From NCBI GenBank assembly GCA_018668425.1, contig JABJDB010000055.1, positions 1 to 33,312 of the forward strand: a DNA stretch of 33,312 bases. The letters run 5' to 3'. Source of the stretch: Nitrososphaerota archaeon. Its GTDB lineage: Archaea > Thermoproteota > Nitrososphaeria > Nitrososphaerales > Nitrosopumilaceae. The translations under genes were made by a program, and so were the position numbers. Positions 17,147-25,821 of the stretch are shown piece by piece. Under the pieces are notes generated by a model, which saw only the letters and a program-made list of their open reading frames with translations, searched no databases and was not told where the DNA came from. Numbering within the stretch: the stretch's first letter is position 1; every line of letters begins with the position of its first letter.

Positions 17147-18439
17147 TTAGATAATTTTTGAAATTTTACTCAGAACATTTTCAGGATTATTTCCAAATAC
17201 AATAATCATTGGTTCTTTTCCAAAATCTCCTTTATGAAAAATAATATCTGGTATTTTTTTTGAATTTTTTATTGCAGTTTTAATTCCCCATGCGACAGTT
17301 GAATCTTTTAATTTGATATTTTCTGGTTCTTTTGTTCTATCATATTCAGACAAAATTAATTTTGATTTTGTGATTTTTGAAATTATCTTTGTTTGGTATT
17401 TTAAATTAATTGCAGAACGAATGTGCGGTGATTTTTTATTCATAATTAGTAATGCTGTTGCAACGTGCTTTGATCCTCCATATTCTAATTTACCTGCAAC
17501 TAAAACTTGTTTTCCAGCTTTGATTATCCTGCCTGATATGCCTAAAATATCTTTTGTAGTTTTTGATTTTTCTTTAGAATACACAAAATTTGTTTGACAT
17601 TCTGGAATCGTTTTGTAAATATTTTTAATTTCTGTAAATTTGTTTATTGCATTTGTTAATTCTATGTTGATGGAATCTTGTTTTTGAATATTTGTGATTG
17701 TATTTCCTTTACCTCTTTTTTTAGCATTTTTTATTGAATCAAATGTGGATTGTTTTGCAAATTTGAGTGATTGTTTTAAATTTCTATTTTTTACTAGTGA
17801 AAAAAGTAATGATGCTGAATAAATATCTCCACTACCGTGATTAATTTTAGATATTTTTTTATCTGAAATGTAATAACTTTGATTTTTTTCAAGAACCAAA
17901 TCTATTATTTCATTGTTTTTTGATTTAACTCCTGTAATTACGACATTTTTTGAGCCCATTTCCTGAATTTTTTTAGCCATTTTTTTATTTGAAATCTTTG
18001 TTTTTGTGTTAGACAAAATTTTGGCTTCATATTCATTTGGTGTAATTACTGTGGCTATTGGAATGATGAATTTCTGAAAGTCTTTGATAGATGATTTTTC
18101 TAATAGTGTTCCTCCTGTAGTTGATTTGATTACTGGATCAACTATTATTGGAATTTTTAATTTTTTTAATTGATTGTGAATAACTTTGATAATTTTTGAA
18201 TTATAAACCATGCCTATTTTTATTCCATCTATTTTAAAATCTGAAAATACAGATTGTAATTGATCTTTTAAAATTTCTTCAGAAACTGGTTCTACCATTC
18301 CAAAATTTTTAGTATTTTGTGCTGTGATACCTGTAATTACTGTTAACCCGTACACATTAAATTTTGAAAATGATTTTATATCACTTTGAATTCCTGCACC
18401 TGATGACGGATCAGATCCTCCTATTGATAATAAATTCAT
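17147..18439 (-). CDS. thiDN: Bifunctional HMP(-P) kinase ThiD / thiamine-phosphate synthase ThiN
   Basis: SIGGSDPSSGAGIQSDIK...GIKIGMVY...IVDPVIKSTTGG...VITPNEYEA; C-terminal ThiN-like DILGISGRIIKAGKQVLVAGKLEYGGSKHVATALL...GDFGKEPMIIVFG. Confidence 0.88.
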   Translation of the reverse strand: MNLLSIGGSDPSSGAGIQSDIKSFSKFNVYGLTVITGITAQNTKNFGMVEPVSEEILKDQLQSVFSDFKIDGIKIGMVYNSKIIKVIHNQLKKLKIPIIVDPVIKSTTGGTLLEKSSIKDFQKFIIPIATVITPNEYEAKILSNTKTKISNKKMAKKIQEMGSKNVVITGVKSKNNEIIDLVLEKNQSYYISDKKISKINHGSGDIYSASLLFSLVKNRNLKQSLKFAKQSTFDSIKNAKKRGKGNTITNIQKQDSINIELTNAINKFTEIKNIYKTIPECQTNFVYSKEKSKTTKDILGISGRIIKAGKQVLVAGKLEYGGSKHVATALLIMNKKSPHIRSAINLKYQTKIISKITKSKLILSEYDRTKEPENIKLKDSTVAWGIKTAIKNSKKIPDIIFHKGDFGKEPMIIVFGNNPENVLSKISKII

Positions 18440-18538
18440 ATTTTTTGTCTATTTCTAACCCTAATCTATTTTTCTTTTAATTATTTTTTAACGGTGTCTG
18501 TAATAGGAATTTTATACTTTGTTGATTTTTATTATTTA

Positions 18539-18730
18539 ATGTCAAAACTTCCTCTAGTTGATGATTCATTTTCTAAAAAATTAAACTGCACTAATTGCTT
18601 ACTTCCTATGCAATATCAATCAAAAAAAGATGAAAAATTCTTTTGGCAATGTTTCAAATGTGGCAAACAAATTATTGTCTCCTCTAAAAATTTTAATGAT
18701 GTTGAAGAACATTGGAGTCCTCCAAGATAG
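18539..18730 (+). CDS. Small zinc-ribbon protein
   Basis: MSKLPLVDDSFSKKLNCTNCLLPMQYQSKKDEKFFWQCFKCGKQIIVSSKNFN; CxxC...CxxC; TTTATACTT about 25 nt upstream supports the 18539 start. Confidence 0.7.
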   Translation: MSKLPLVDDSFSKKLNCTNCLLPMQYQSKKDEKFFWQCFKCGKQIIVSSKNFNDVEEHWSPPR

Positions 18731-18969
18731 ATACTTTGTCTGAAATTAATTCTTTAAAATTAGAAAATCAGAAATTACGAAATTATATTTTATTAATTTT
18801 TTCTGAAATAGAATTTTCAAAAAGAATTGCTGAAATAAAACAAAATTTTCAAGACTCTCCTGATTCTCAACGAATAATCGTGCCTATATTGGACCGATTA
18901 TCAAAAATAAAATCTGAAAAACTTGATTTAGAAAAAGAATTGAACTTGAATCAAAATGATAATTTATGA
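18712..18969 (+). CDS. Small coiled-coil protein
   Basis: TTG start overlapping the previous ORF; charged heptad-like helices LKLENQKLRNYILLIFSEIEFSKRIAEIK. Confidence 0.55.
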   Translation: MESSKIDTLSEINSLKLENQKLRNYILLIFSEIEFSKRIAEIKQNFQDSPDSQRIIVPILDRLSKIKSEKLDLEKELNLNQNDNL

Positions 18970-19059
18970 TGCTTGACTAACGCATTCAAAAGAACAGAAT
19001 TCATCTTTCATACTTTGAAACTCTCGTCCACAATGCATACATTCCCTTGCTGTTCTCAC
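18964..19059 (-). CDS. 31-aa zinc-ribbon microprotein, absent from the ORF track
   Basis: GTG start: (M)RTARECMHCGREFQSMKDEFCSFECVSQAS*; CxxCG...CxxxC; convergent with 18712-18969. Confidence 0.6.
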   Translation of the reverse strand: MRTARECMHCGREFQSMKDEFCSFECVSQAS

Positions 19060-19189
19060 GAAGATAGTATTTCATTATTACATATAAGATCGATCAAATC
19101 TCTTAATATAGAAAGAAAAATTGTGTGAGCGATCAATAATTTTTGTAATTTTCACGATTGTTTAAATCAGGTAAAGCCTAGATTTTGTT

Positions 19190-20518
19190 ATGGCAACCCA
19201 AATGACTTCTGCACGACGTGGTGTGGCAACTGATGAAATGAAACAAGTTGCAAAAGATGAGGATGTGTCAATTGATTGGCTTATCTCTAAAGTTGCACGT
19301 GGGTCTATAATTATTCCAAGTAATAACGTTAGACCTCAAAAAATTCACAATGTTGGAATTGGTAAAGGTCTTAAAACTAAAGTGAATGTAAACATTGGAA
19401 CTTCTACTCTTAATGTAAACTTGGATGAAGAAATCCAAAAAGCCAAAGTTGCAATAAAATATCATGCTGATACTATTATGGATCTTAGTGATGGTGGTGA
19501 TGTAAAACATATTCGTAGAACTCTGATGGAAACTGCCCCTATTACATTTGGCACTGTTCCAATTTATGAGGCTTACAACTATGGTGTTGAGGTTCACAAA
19601 AATCCTTTGAATCTAACTGAAGATGATTTTTTAAAAGCATTTGAAAATAATGTAAAAGATGGAGTTGATTATACTACAATTCATTGTGGAATTACTAAAG
19701 ATATTGCAAAACGAATTCTTAAAGTTCAAAGATATGGTGGTGTTGTTAGTAAAGGTGGAACTCTTACTGCTGCCTGGATGCTAAAACATGATAAAGAAAA
19801 CCCATACTTGACTCATTATGATTATTTAATTGAACTTGCAAAAAAATATGATATTACATTTAGCCTCGGTGATGCTCTTAGACCTGGCTCAATTTTAGAT
19901 TCTCATGATGAATTACAGGTTCAAGAAATGATCAATATTTCTCAATTAACTAAACGTGCACATGAACAAGATATCCAAGTAATGGTTGAAGGTCCTGGAC
20001 ATGTCCCATTAAATGAAGTTGCAGCAAATGTTAGATTGGCAAAATCACTAATTGGTGATGTTCCATATTATGTTCTAGGCCCACTTGTAACTGATGTTGC
20101 ATCTGGTCATGATCATATTGCAAGTGCAATTGGTGCTGCAGTTTCTGCAAGTGAAGGTGTTGATCTTTTATGTTATCTTACTCCCTCTGAACATTTGGCA
20201 TTACCTAATGCTGATGAGGTAAAAGCAGGACTCATTGCATATAGAATTGCAGCTCATGCTGGTGATCTTGTAAAAATTAGAGAAAAGGCAATAAAATGGG
20301 ATATGGAAATGACTGAAGCTCGACGTACTTTGGATTGGGAGAAACAACTTGCATTATCTATTGATCCTGAAGAGGCAGCAAAAATACATAGTAGAACCGG
20401 TCAACATCCTGGAAATAATGTTCCTTGTACTATGTGTGGTGGTGCATGTGTATACATGATGTTGCCACAACAAAAAAAATACGATAAGGAAAACGAAAAT
20501 TTACAACAAATTGAATAA
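19190..20518 (+). CDS. thiC: Phosphomethylpyrimidine synthase ThiC
   Basis: GTVPIYEAYNYG...TIHCGITK...YDITFSLGDALRPGSILDSHDELQVQEM...VMVEGPGHVPLNEV...CTMCGGACVYMM. Confidence 0.95.
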   Translation: MATQMTSARRGVATDEMKQVAKDEDVSIDWLISKVARGSIIIPSNNVRPQKIHNVGIGKGLKTKVNVNIGTSTLNVNLDEEIQKAKVAIKYHADTIMDLSDGGDVKHIRRTLMETAPITFGTVPIYEAYNYGVEVHKNPLNLTEDDFLKAFENNVKDGVDYTTIHCGITKDIAKRILKVQRYGGVVSKGGTLTAAWMLKHDKENPYLTHYDYLIELAKKYDITFSLGDALRPGSILDSHDELQVQEMINISQLTKRAHEQDIQVMVEGPGHVPLNEVAANVRLAKSLIGDVPYYVLGPLVTDVASGHDHIASAIGAAVSASEGVDLLCYLTPSEHLALPNADEVKAGLIAYRIAAHAGDLVKIREKAIKWDMEMTEARRTLDWEKQLALSIDPEEAAKIHSRTGQHPGNNVPCTMCGGACVYMMLPQQKKYDKENENLQQIE

Positions 20519-20905
20519 TACTTTTTCTAAACTGGGAACTGTTTCATAGTTTTCTAACTCTTTAATGCCAATCCATTTGAATTCAGAATTTTCCCAATTA
20601 AGTTTAATTTCTTGATTGTTTGCTTCAAACAAAAATGGAAATACTTCCCATTCATGGTTTTCATATTGTGGGGAATTAATTCTCATTTCTTGAGCTGATT
20701 TGATTAGTGTAATTTTATCTTCAGTAATTCCTACTTCTTCAAAAATTTCAACTTTGGCTCTTCGAAGGGGAGTTTCATTACTTTCTATAATTCCACTAAT
20801 ACCTGCCCACAAACCTTTCATGGATTTTACTTTTTCACTTCGTTTTAAAATTAATAATTTTTCGTTGTCTTTAATGAATGATGTAACAATTTTTGTTGAA
20901 CGCAT
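20501..20905 (-). CDS. NUDIX hydrolase
   Basis: GLWAGISGIIESNETPLRRAKVEIFEEVGI Nudix box; tail overlaps thiC by 18 nt, convergent. Confidence 0.85.
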   Translation of the reverse strand: MRSTKIVTSFIKDNEKLLILKRSEKVKSMKGLWAGISGIIESNETPLRRAKVEIFEEVGITEDKITLIKSAQEMRINSPQYENHEWEVFPFLFEANNQEIKLNWENSEFKWIGIKELENYETVPSLEKVLFNLL

Positions 20906-20910
20906 ATCCG

Positions 20911-21765
20911 TTATTTTTCAACGGCTTTTACCATTTTTGCTAATTTTTTGTATGATTCATTGGTGTCTGTATGTTTTGCTAGTCTCTCTTGACATTCTTT
21001 GATGTATGTGATTACTTCTTCTGTTTTTGATTCTTGAACAGATGTGAGTAGTCTGCCTATATCTTTCCAAAGCTCTTCTGCCACTCTTCGAATTTCTGGA
21101 TTTGCAATAATTGTCTCAATTAATTCTGGAGATTCAGTCATGATACTTTCTGAAAGTGTTTTTTGAACTCTAAATGTCGTACCAGACATTTTATCTGTAA
21201 GATTCATCTTTTCATCTTTTGAAATAATGTTTGCAAAGACTAAATTCATTAAATGAGTCAATCCTAAAATCACTGCAATTTTTTTGTCATGTTCAATTGC
21301 ATCAATTGTAACAAAGTTTGCTCCTTCAAAGAGTGTTTTTGCCATTGTCAATTCTTTTTTAGCATCTTTGATTGGAACTGAAATTATATTTTGACCTTTA
21401 ATTGTTTTAATTCCTGGACCAAACATTGGATGAATGCAAATTGGATTGATTTTAGCTGGCATTTTTGATAATGACGATACTACTTTTGATTTCTCAGATG
21501 AAATCTCAAGAAGATATGTTCCTCGTTTCATCTCTTTTGCAATTAATCTGATAATTTCTGGGGTTCTTCTTGTTGGTGTACATAACACAACATAGTCTGC
21601 TTTGAGTATTGCCCCAACTAGTGATTCTGACACAATAACGTTTTTGCCTGTAACCTTGTTTTCTGAATCATGTCCTGTTACCTCAAAATCTTTATCTGCA
21701 AAATATTTTACAAACCATTGGCCCATTTGACCTCCGGCGCCTATAACTGTAATTTTCTTCTTCAT
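20911..21765 (-). CDS. tyrA: Prephenate dehydrogenase
   Basis: KITVIGAGGQMGQWFVKYF...YVVLCTPTRRTPEII...ICIHPMFGPGIKTIKGQNII. Confidence 0.88.
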   Translation of the reverse strand: MKKKITVIGAGGQMGQWFVKYFADKDFEVTGHDSENKVTGKNVIVSESLVGAILKADYVVLCTPTRRTPEIIRLIAKEMKRGTYLLEISSEKSKVVSSLSKMPAKINPICIHPMFGPGIKTIKGQNIISVPIKDAKKELTMAKTLFEGANFVTIDAIEHDKKIAVILGLTHLMNLVFANIISKDEKMNLTDKMSGTTFRVQKTLSESIMTESPELIETIIANPEIRRVAEELWKDIGRLLTSVQESKTEEVITYIKECQERLAKHTDTNESYKKLAKMVKAVEK

Positions 21766-23132
21766 TGATGCTTACCTATAATGTCCCTAAGTATATTCAT
21801 TCCCTCAAGAAGCGTATTTTCGTCTTGACATGCCGATATTCTGATGTAATTTTTGTAATCACCAAATCCTTCTCCTGGGGCTATTGCCAGTCCTTTCTCA
21901 AGTGTACTATTTGCAAATGAAACTCCGTCAAATTGCTCTTTGTTGACTCGTGCAAAAATGTACATTGCACCATCTGGGATCACAAAATCTAATCCCATCT
22001 CATCTGCTTTTTGAGCCAAAAGTTCCAATCTACTATTTACTATCTTTGTATTTTCTGATGTATCTGCATCTAATGCTTTCATGGCAATGTATTGGATTGG
22101 TTCTGAAACATTAGTGAGACACAGTGCTTCTAATTTTGCCATTTTTTCAACAATTTTGGAATTTGCAATTGCATATCCGACCCTGAATCCTGTCATTGCA
22201 TGAGATTTTGAAAATGATTGAGTTACAATACTTTTTTCATAATTATAACTTAGAATACTTTTCCAGTTGGTTTTTGCATACTGTGAGTATATTTCATCAC
22301 TAAGTATGTACAAGTTATTTTTTTTGGCCAACTCTACAATGTTGTCTTGTAATTTTTCAGGAAGAATTTTTCCTGTAGGGTTATTTGGATAATTCAACAC
22401 AATCATTTTTGTGTTTGAGTTGATTGTTTTCTCAATTTGTTCTAATGATGGTTCCCACTTGCTTTCTAATGTGGTATTTATTGTTCTTACTTTAATTCCC
22501 GAATTTAATGCACAATCTTTGTAAGCTGGCCATGCGGGCTCAATGACAATCATTTCATCTCCTGGATTCAACAGAGTTGTAATTGCAGTAAAAATTGAGA
22601 ATCTTGCACCTGGACTAACTATGATATTTTCTTCTGATACATTTGTATTGAATTTATTTGAGACATATTTTGCAAGTTCTTCTCTAAAAATTGGCATCCC
22701 TCTTACTTGACCGTATTTCAAAAATCCTTTATCAAATACTTCAGTTAACGCATCTTTGACAATTTTTGGTGGTAAAAAGTCTGGTTCTCCAACTTCCATG
22801 TGGATTATTTTTTTCCCTTGTTGTTCTAGTGATTTTGCTTTTAAGAAAATAGAAAGATGTGTTTGTTTGTTTGTTGTTTGAACTTTAACTGATTCATTTA
22901 ATAGAAAATTCAGAAATTTTGTTGCAATTGACTCTTCAAAATTTAGTTCTTTACATAATGAAATTACTTTATTTCTTAAATTATCCTCACGTAATTCATC
23001 AGTAATTCCTTTTCCGATATTTTTTTTGACTTCTCCTATTTCTTTTGCAATCTCTGTTCTTGTTTTTAGAAGTTTTATCATTTCAAGTGTTATCTCATCC
23101 ATTTTGTTTCTGAGATTATCGATGTCAGTCAT
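21762..23132 (-). CDS. Chorismate mutase (AroQ) fused to a class I/II aminotransferase
   Basis: N-terminal NLRNKMDEITLEMIKLLKTRTEIAKEIGEVKK...ELREDNL; C-terminal MEVGEPDF, NYPNNPTGK, SDEIYS, SFSKSHAMTGFRVGYAI. Confidence 0.92.
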   Translation of the reverse strand: MTDIDNLRNKMDEITLEMIKLLKTRTEIAKEIGEVKKNIGKGITDELREDNLRNKVISLCKELNFEESIATKFLNFLLNESVKVQTTNKQTHLSIFLKAKSLEQQGKKIIHMEVGEPDFLPPKIVKDALTEVFDKGFLKYGQVRGMPIFREELAKYVSNKFNTNVSEENIIVSPGARFSIFTAITTLLNPGDEMIVIEPAWPAYKDCALNSGIKVRTINTTLESKWEPSLEQIEKTINSNTKMIVLNYPNNPTGKILPEKLQDNIVELAKKNNLYILSDEIYSQYAKTNWKSILSYNYEKSIVTQSFSKSHAMTGFRVGYAIANSKIVEKMAKLEALCLTNVSEPIQYIAMKALDADTSENTKIVNSRLELLAQKADEMGLDFVIPDGAMYIFARVNKEQFDGVSFANSTLEKGLAIAPGEGFGDYKNYIRISACQDENTLLEGMNILRDIIGKHQ

Positions 23133-23136
23133 TTTA

Positions 23137-24231
23137 TCACAAAACTGGTTTAATTACGCCTGAAATCAATGCCTGATCAGCTATTGTTAGAGATACTAGT
23201 GAATCAACTACTGGTGGTGCTCTTGGCACAACACATGGGTCGTGTCTTCCTTTGACTTGAAGCGTGGCTTCTTTTTTGGTCTTAATATCAACTGTGCTTT
23301 GTTTTTGAGCAATTGATGATGCTGGTTTGAATGCAATTCTCATAGTAATTGGCATACCATTTGAAATTCCCCCTAATATTCCGCCTGAATTATTAGTTTT
23401 TGTAATTATTTTTCCTTTCTTTATTGTATACAAGTCATTGTTTTCAGAACCAAACAATTCAGAACCTGCAAATCCTGAACCAAATTCTACCCCCTTTACT
23501 GATGGGATAGAAAATATTGCTTTACTCAGCTCTGATTCTAGTGAACTAAAAATTGGTTCACCTAATCCTACTGGAACTTTGGTTGTAATTGATTCAATTA
23601 TTCCTCCAAGTGAATCTCCTTTCTTTTTTGCACTTAGTATATTCTCTTTCATAATTTTTGCGGTTTTTAATTCTGGACATCTGACATCATTTTTATAAAT
23701 TGAATTCACCATCTTTTCATTAAATTCTCTTTCCATCTTTGTTTTTCCAATTTGTAATGTGAATGAATTTGTTTCAATTCCTAATGTTACTTTTAGTAAT
23801 TTTCTTGCAATAGCTCCTCCCATTACATGAGTTGCAGTTAGTCTTCCTGAGAATCTTCCTCCCCCCCGATGATCATTATATTGATTATACTTCATCATTG
23901 CAGGATAATCTGAATGACCTGGTCTTAATTTAGTTCTTAAATTCTCATAATCTTTTGATTTTTGATCACTGTTCCAAATTAACATTGTAATTGGGGCACC
24001 AGTTGTATGTCCTCTAAACACACCTGAAATAATTTCTACAATATCCTTTTCTTTTCTTTGAGTTGAAATTAAATTCTGACCTGGTCTTCTTTGGTCTAGC
24101 ATTTTTTGAATATCTTTTTCATCAATTTCCAATCCTGCAGGACATCCATCTAAAACAGCACCGATAGATTTTCCATGACTTTCACCAAAACTTGTTAAAA
24201 CAAGACGTTGACCAATTGAACTTCCAGACAA
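23137..24231 (-). CDS. aroC: Chorismate synthase
   Basis: TSFGESHGKSIGAVLDGCPAGLEI, RPGHSDYPAMMKYNQYNDHRGGGRFSGRLTATHVMGGAIA, RHDPCVVPRA. Confidence 0.97.
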   Translation of the reverse strand: MSGSSIGQRLVLTSFGESHGKSIGAVLDGCPAGLEIDEKDIQKMLDQRRPGQNLISTQRKEKDIVEIISGVFRGHTTGAPITMLIWNSDQKSKDYENLRTKLRPGHSDYPAMMKYNQYNDHRGGGRFSGRLTATHVMGGAIARKLLKVTLGIETNSFTLQIGKTKMEREFNEKMVNSIYKNDVRCPELKTAKIMKENILSAKKKGDSLGGIIESITTKVPVGLGEPIFSSLESELSKAIFSIPSVKGVEFGSGFAGSELFGSENNDLYTIKKGKIITKTNNSGGILGGISNGMPITMRIAFKPASSIAQKQSTVDIKTKKEATLQVKGRHDPCVVPRAPPVVDSLVSLTIADQALISGVIKPVL

Positions 24232-24252
24232 TATTTTACTAATGCTAAATGA

Positions 24253-24264
24253 TGCTTATAATTC
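24253..24264 (-). promoter_or_regulatory. Candidate TATA box for a separate aroC transcript
   Basis: ATTATAAGC on the minus strand about 25 nt upstream of the aroC ATG, spacing fits a leaderless transcript. Confidence 0.35.
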
Positions 24265-24377
24265 CTCATTCTGAAAATTTCATTTTTTAAATTTTATTTT
24301 CATTAATTTTAGGTAAAATACGACTAAAATAAGAATTACATAATTTTAATTAAAAATATGTAATATTTTCAATATAA

Positions 24378-24387
24378 TCTTAAATAC
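24378..24387 (+). promoter_or_regulatory. Candidate TATA box for the aroA-aroC intergenic RNA
   Basis: CTTAAATACC, about 25-30 nt before the first hairpin at 24418. Confidence 0.35.
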
Positions 24388-24409
24388 CATTATTACATAC
24401 ACATTATAT

Positions 24410-24531
24410 GAATAAACGTGCAAATTTTAACGAATAATTTGCGCGGCCCTATGAAAATTACATGTTATCTTCGCAAAAGCGTCGCGGGTGAGGAGAATGC
24501 TTTTCACTCTATACAGGGTCGCGCCTTTATT
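24410..24531 (+). ncRNA. Candidate structured RNA of unknown family (strand tentatively +)
   Basis: P1 GCGCGGCCCT(24441-24450)/AGGGTCGCGC(24515-24524), 10 bp with one G-U; hairpin GGGTGAGGAG-AATG-CTTTTCACTC (24486-24509); CGC-AAAA-GCG (24472-24481); upstream hairpin GTGCAAATT/AATTTGCGC (24418-24426/24436-24444). GC-rich island in AT-rich intergenic DNA. Confidence 0.6.
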
Positions 24532-24552
24532 CTAAAATTTATTTTTTAATTT

Positions 24553-25821
24553 CTATTCTATTCTGATTTTTGCACCAATAGTGTTCATTTCTTGAATAAA
24601 CTCAGGAAATGATACTTTGATTGATTCTGGGTCTGTAACTGTACAATCTCCAATAAACATCCCTGCAATGCAAAATGCCATAAATAATCTATGGTCATTT
24701 TCTGAATTTAATTTTGCACCTTTGATATTTTCTGTTGGCTCTAAAATTAATCCATCTTCTTTTTCATCTACTTTAATTCCTAATTTTGAAATCTCTCTTG
24801 AAATGATGGCAATTCTATCTGTCTCTTTTAATCTTGCATGTTTTACATTAAAAATTTCAATTGGACTTGATATGTTAAGTGCTAAAATTGCAAGAGGTGG
24901 TAACAAGTCTGGAGAATTACTTAGATCAAATTTCCCACCTTTTAATTTTTCAGGCGAGTTTACTTCAATTTCTTTTTCATTAATTGTTACTGTTACTCCC
25001 ATTTGCTCTAAAATATCTATAAAGACTTCATCCCCTTGTGGTAAATCTCCTATTTCGCATTTGATTTTTATTTTTTCTCCACAAAGAACAGCGGCTGATA
25101 AAAGTAATGCAAGACTGGAAAAATCAATTGGCACTGTGAATTCTGAATTTTTGTAAATTTGTGGTGTGATGTTGTATTTTTTGTATGGAATTAATGTTTG
25201 AACTGTAACCCCAAATCTCCTCATTGTTGCAATTGTTGCATCAAGATATGGTTTTGAAACAAGATTTCCTTCAATTGTTAAATTTATTCCATTTTCTGTT
25301 AACGGTGCTGAAATAAACAATGCTGAGATAAATTGGCTAGAAAAATTTCCTGGAATTGTTACATTTCCACCTTTAATTTTTCCTTTAATGGTTATTGGTG
25401 GTTTTCCATCTGTTGAACTACATTGTGCACCAATACTTGATAGTGCATCAAGTAGTGGCTGCATTGGTCTTTTTTGTAGGCTCTCATCTCCTGTAAGAAT
25501 AATTTCATTAGAAAACAAACTTGCAATACCTGAGGCTATTCTGATAGTTGTCCCAGAATTCTCAGTATTGATTTCAGGCACATTTGTGCCTAAATTTATT
25601 GGGTTTTTGACAATTACTGATGAATCGTTAATTTCAATTTCTGCTCCAAATTTTTTACATGCTTCAATTGTTGCTAAAGTATCTGATGATAGTAGCACAT
25701 TATTCACTTTACTGTTATTTCCTGCAAGTGATGAGAGAAAAATTGCTCTATGTGAATAACTCTTGTTTGATGGACAAACTATCTCCCCTGAAATTTTTGA
25801 TTTTTCTACTTTACAACTCAT
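24553..25821 (-). CDS. aroA: 3-phosphoshikimate 1-carboxyvinyltransferase (EPSP synthase)
   Basis: PSNKSYSHRAIFLSSLAG, NSGTTIRIASGIASL, LTGDESLQKRPMQPLLDAL, KETDRIAII. Confidence 0.95.
   Translation of the reverse strand: MSCKVEKSKISGEIVCPSNKSYSHRAIFLSSLAGNNSKVNNVLLSSDTLATIEACKKFGAEIEINDSSVIVKNPINLGTNVPEINTENSGTTIRIASGIASLFSNEIILTGDESLQKRPMQPLLDALSSIGAQCSSTDGKPPITIKGKIKGGNVTIPGNFSSQFISALFISAPLTENGINLTIEGNLVSKPYLDATIATMRRFGVTVQTLIPYKKYNITPQIYKNSEFTVPIDFSSLALLLSAAVLCGEKIKIKCEIGDLPQGDEVFIDILEQMGVTVTINEKEIEVNSPEKLKGGKFDLSNSPDLLPPLAILALNISSPIEIFNVKHARLKETDRIAIISREISKLGIKVDEKEDGLILEPTENIKGAKLNSENDHRLFMAFCIAGMFIGDCTVTDPESIKVSFPEFIQEMNTIGAKIRIE

Noticed and set aside
19060-19189. TPP riboswitch upstream of thiC
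   Set aside because: No CUGAGA or other conserved THI-box segments; a TATA-like TTTAAATC about 25 nt before ATG suggests a leaderless mRNA
24240-24275. Second C/D-box sRNA (ATGATGC...CTGA)
   Set aside because: C box degenerate, no C'/D' pair and no closing stem
24617-25156. 179-aa + strand ORF opposite aroA, and similar long antisense ORFs at 23327, 25388, 26271 and 32299
   Set aside because: Mirror frames of confident minus-strand enzymes, Ser/Ile/Phe-rich typical of antisense of AT-rich genes
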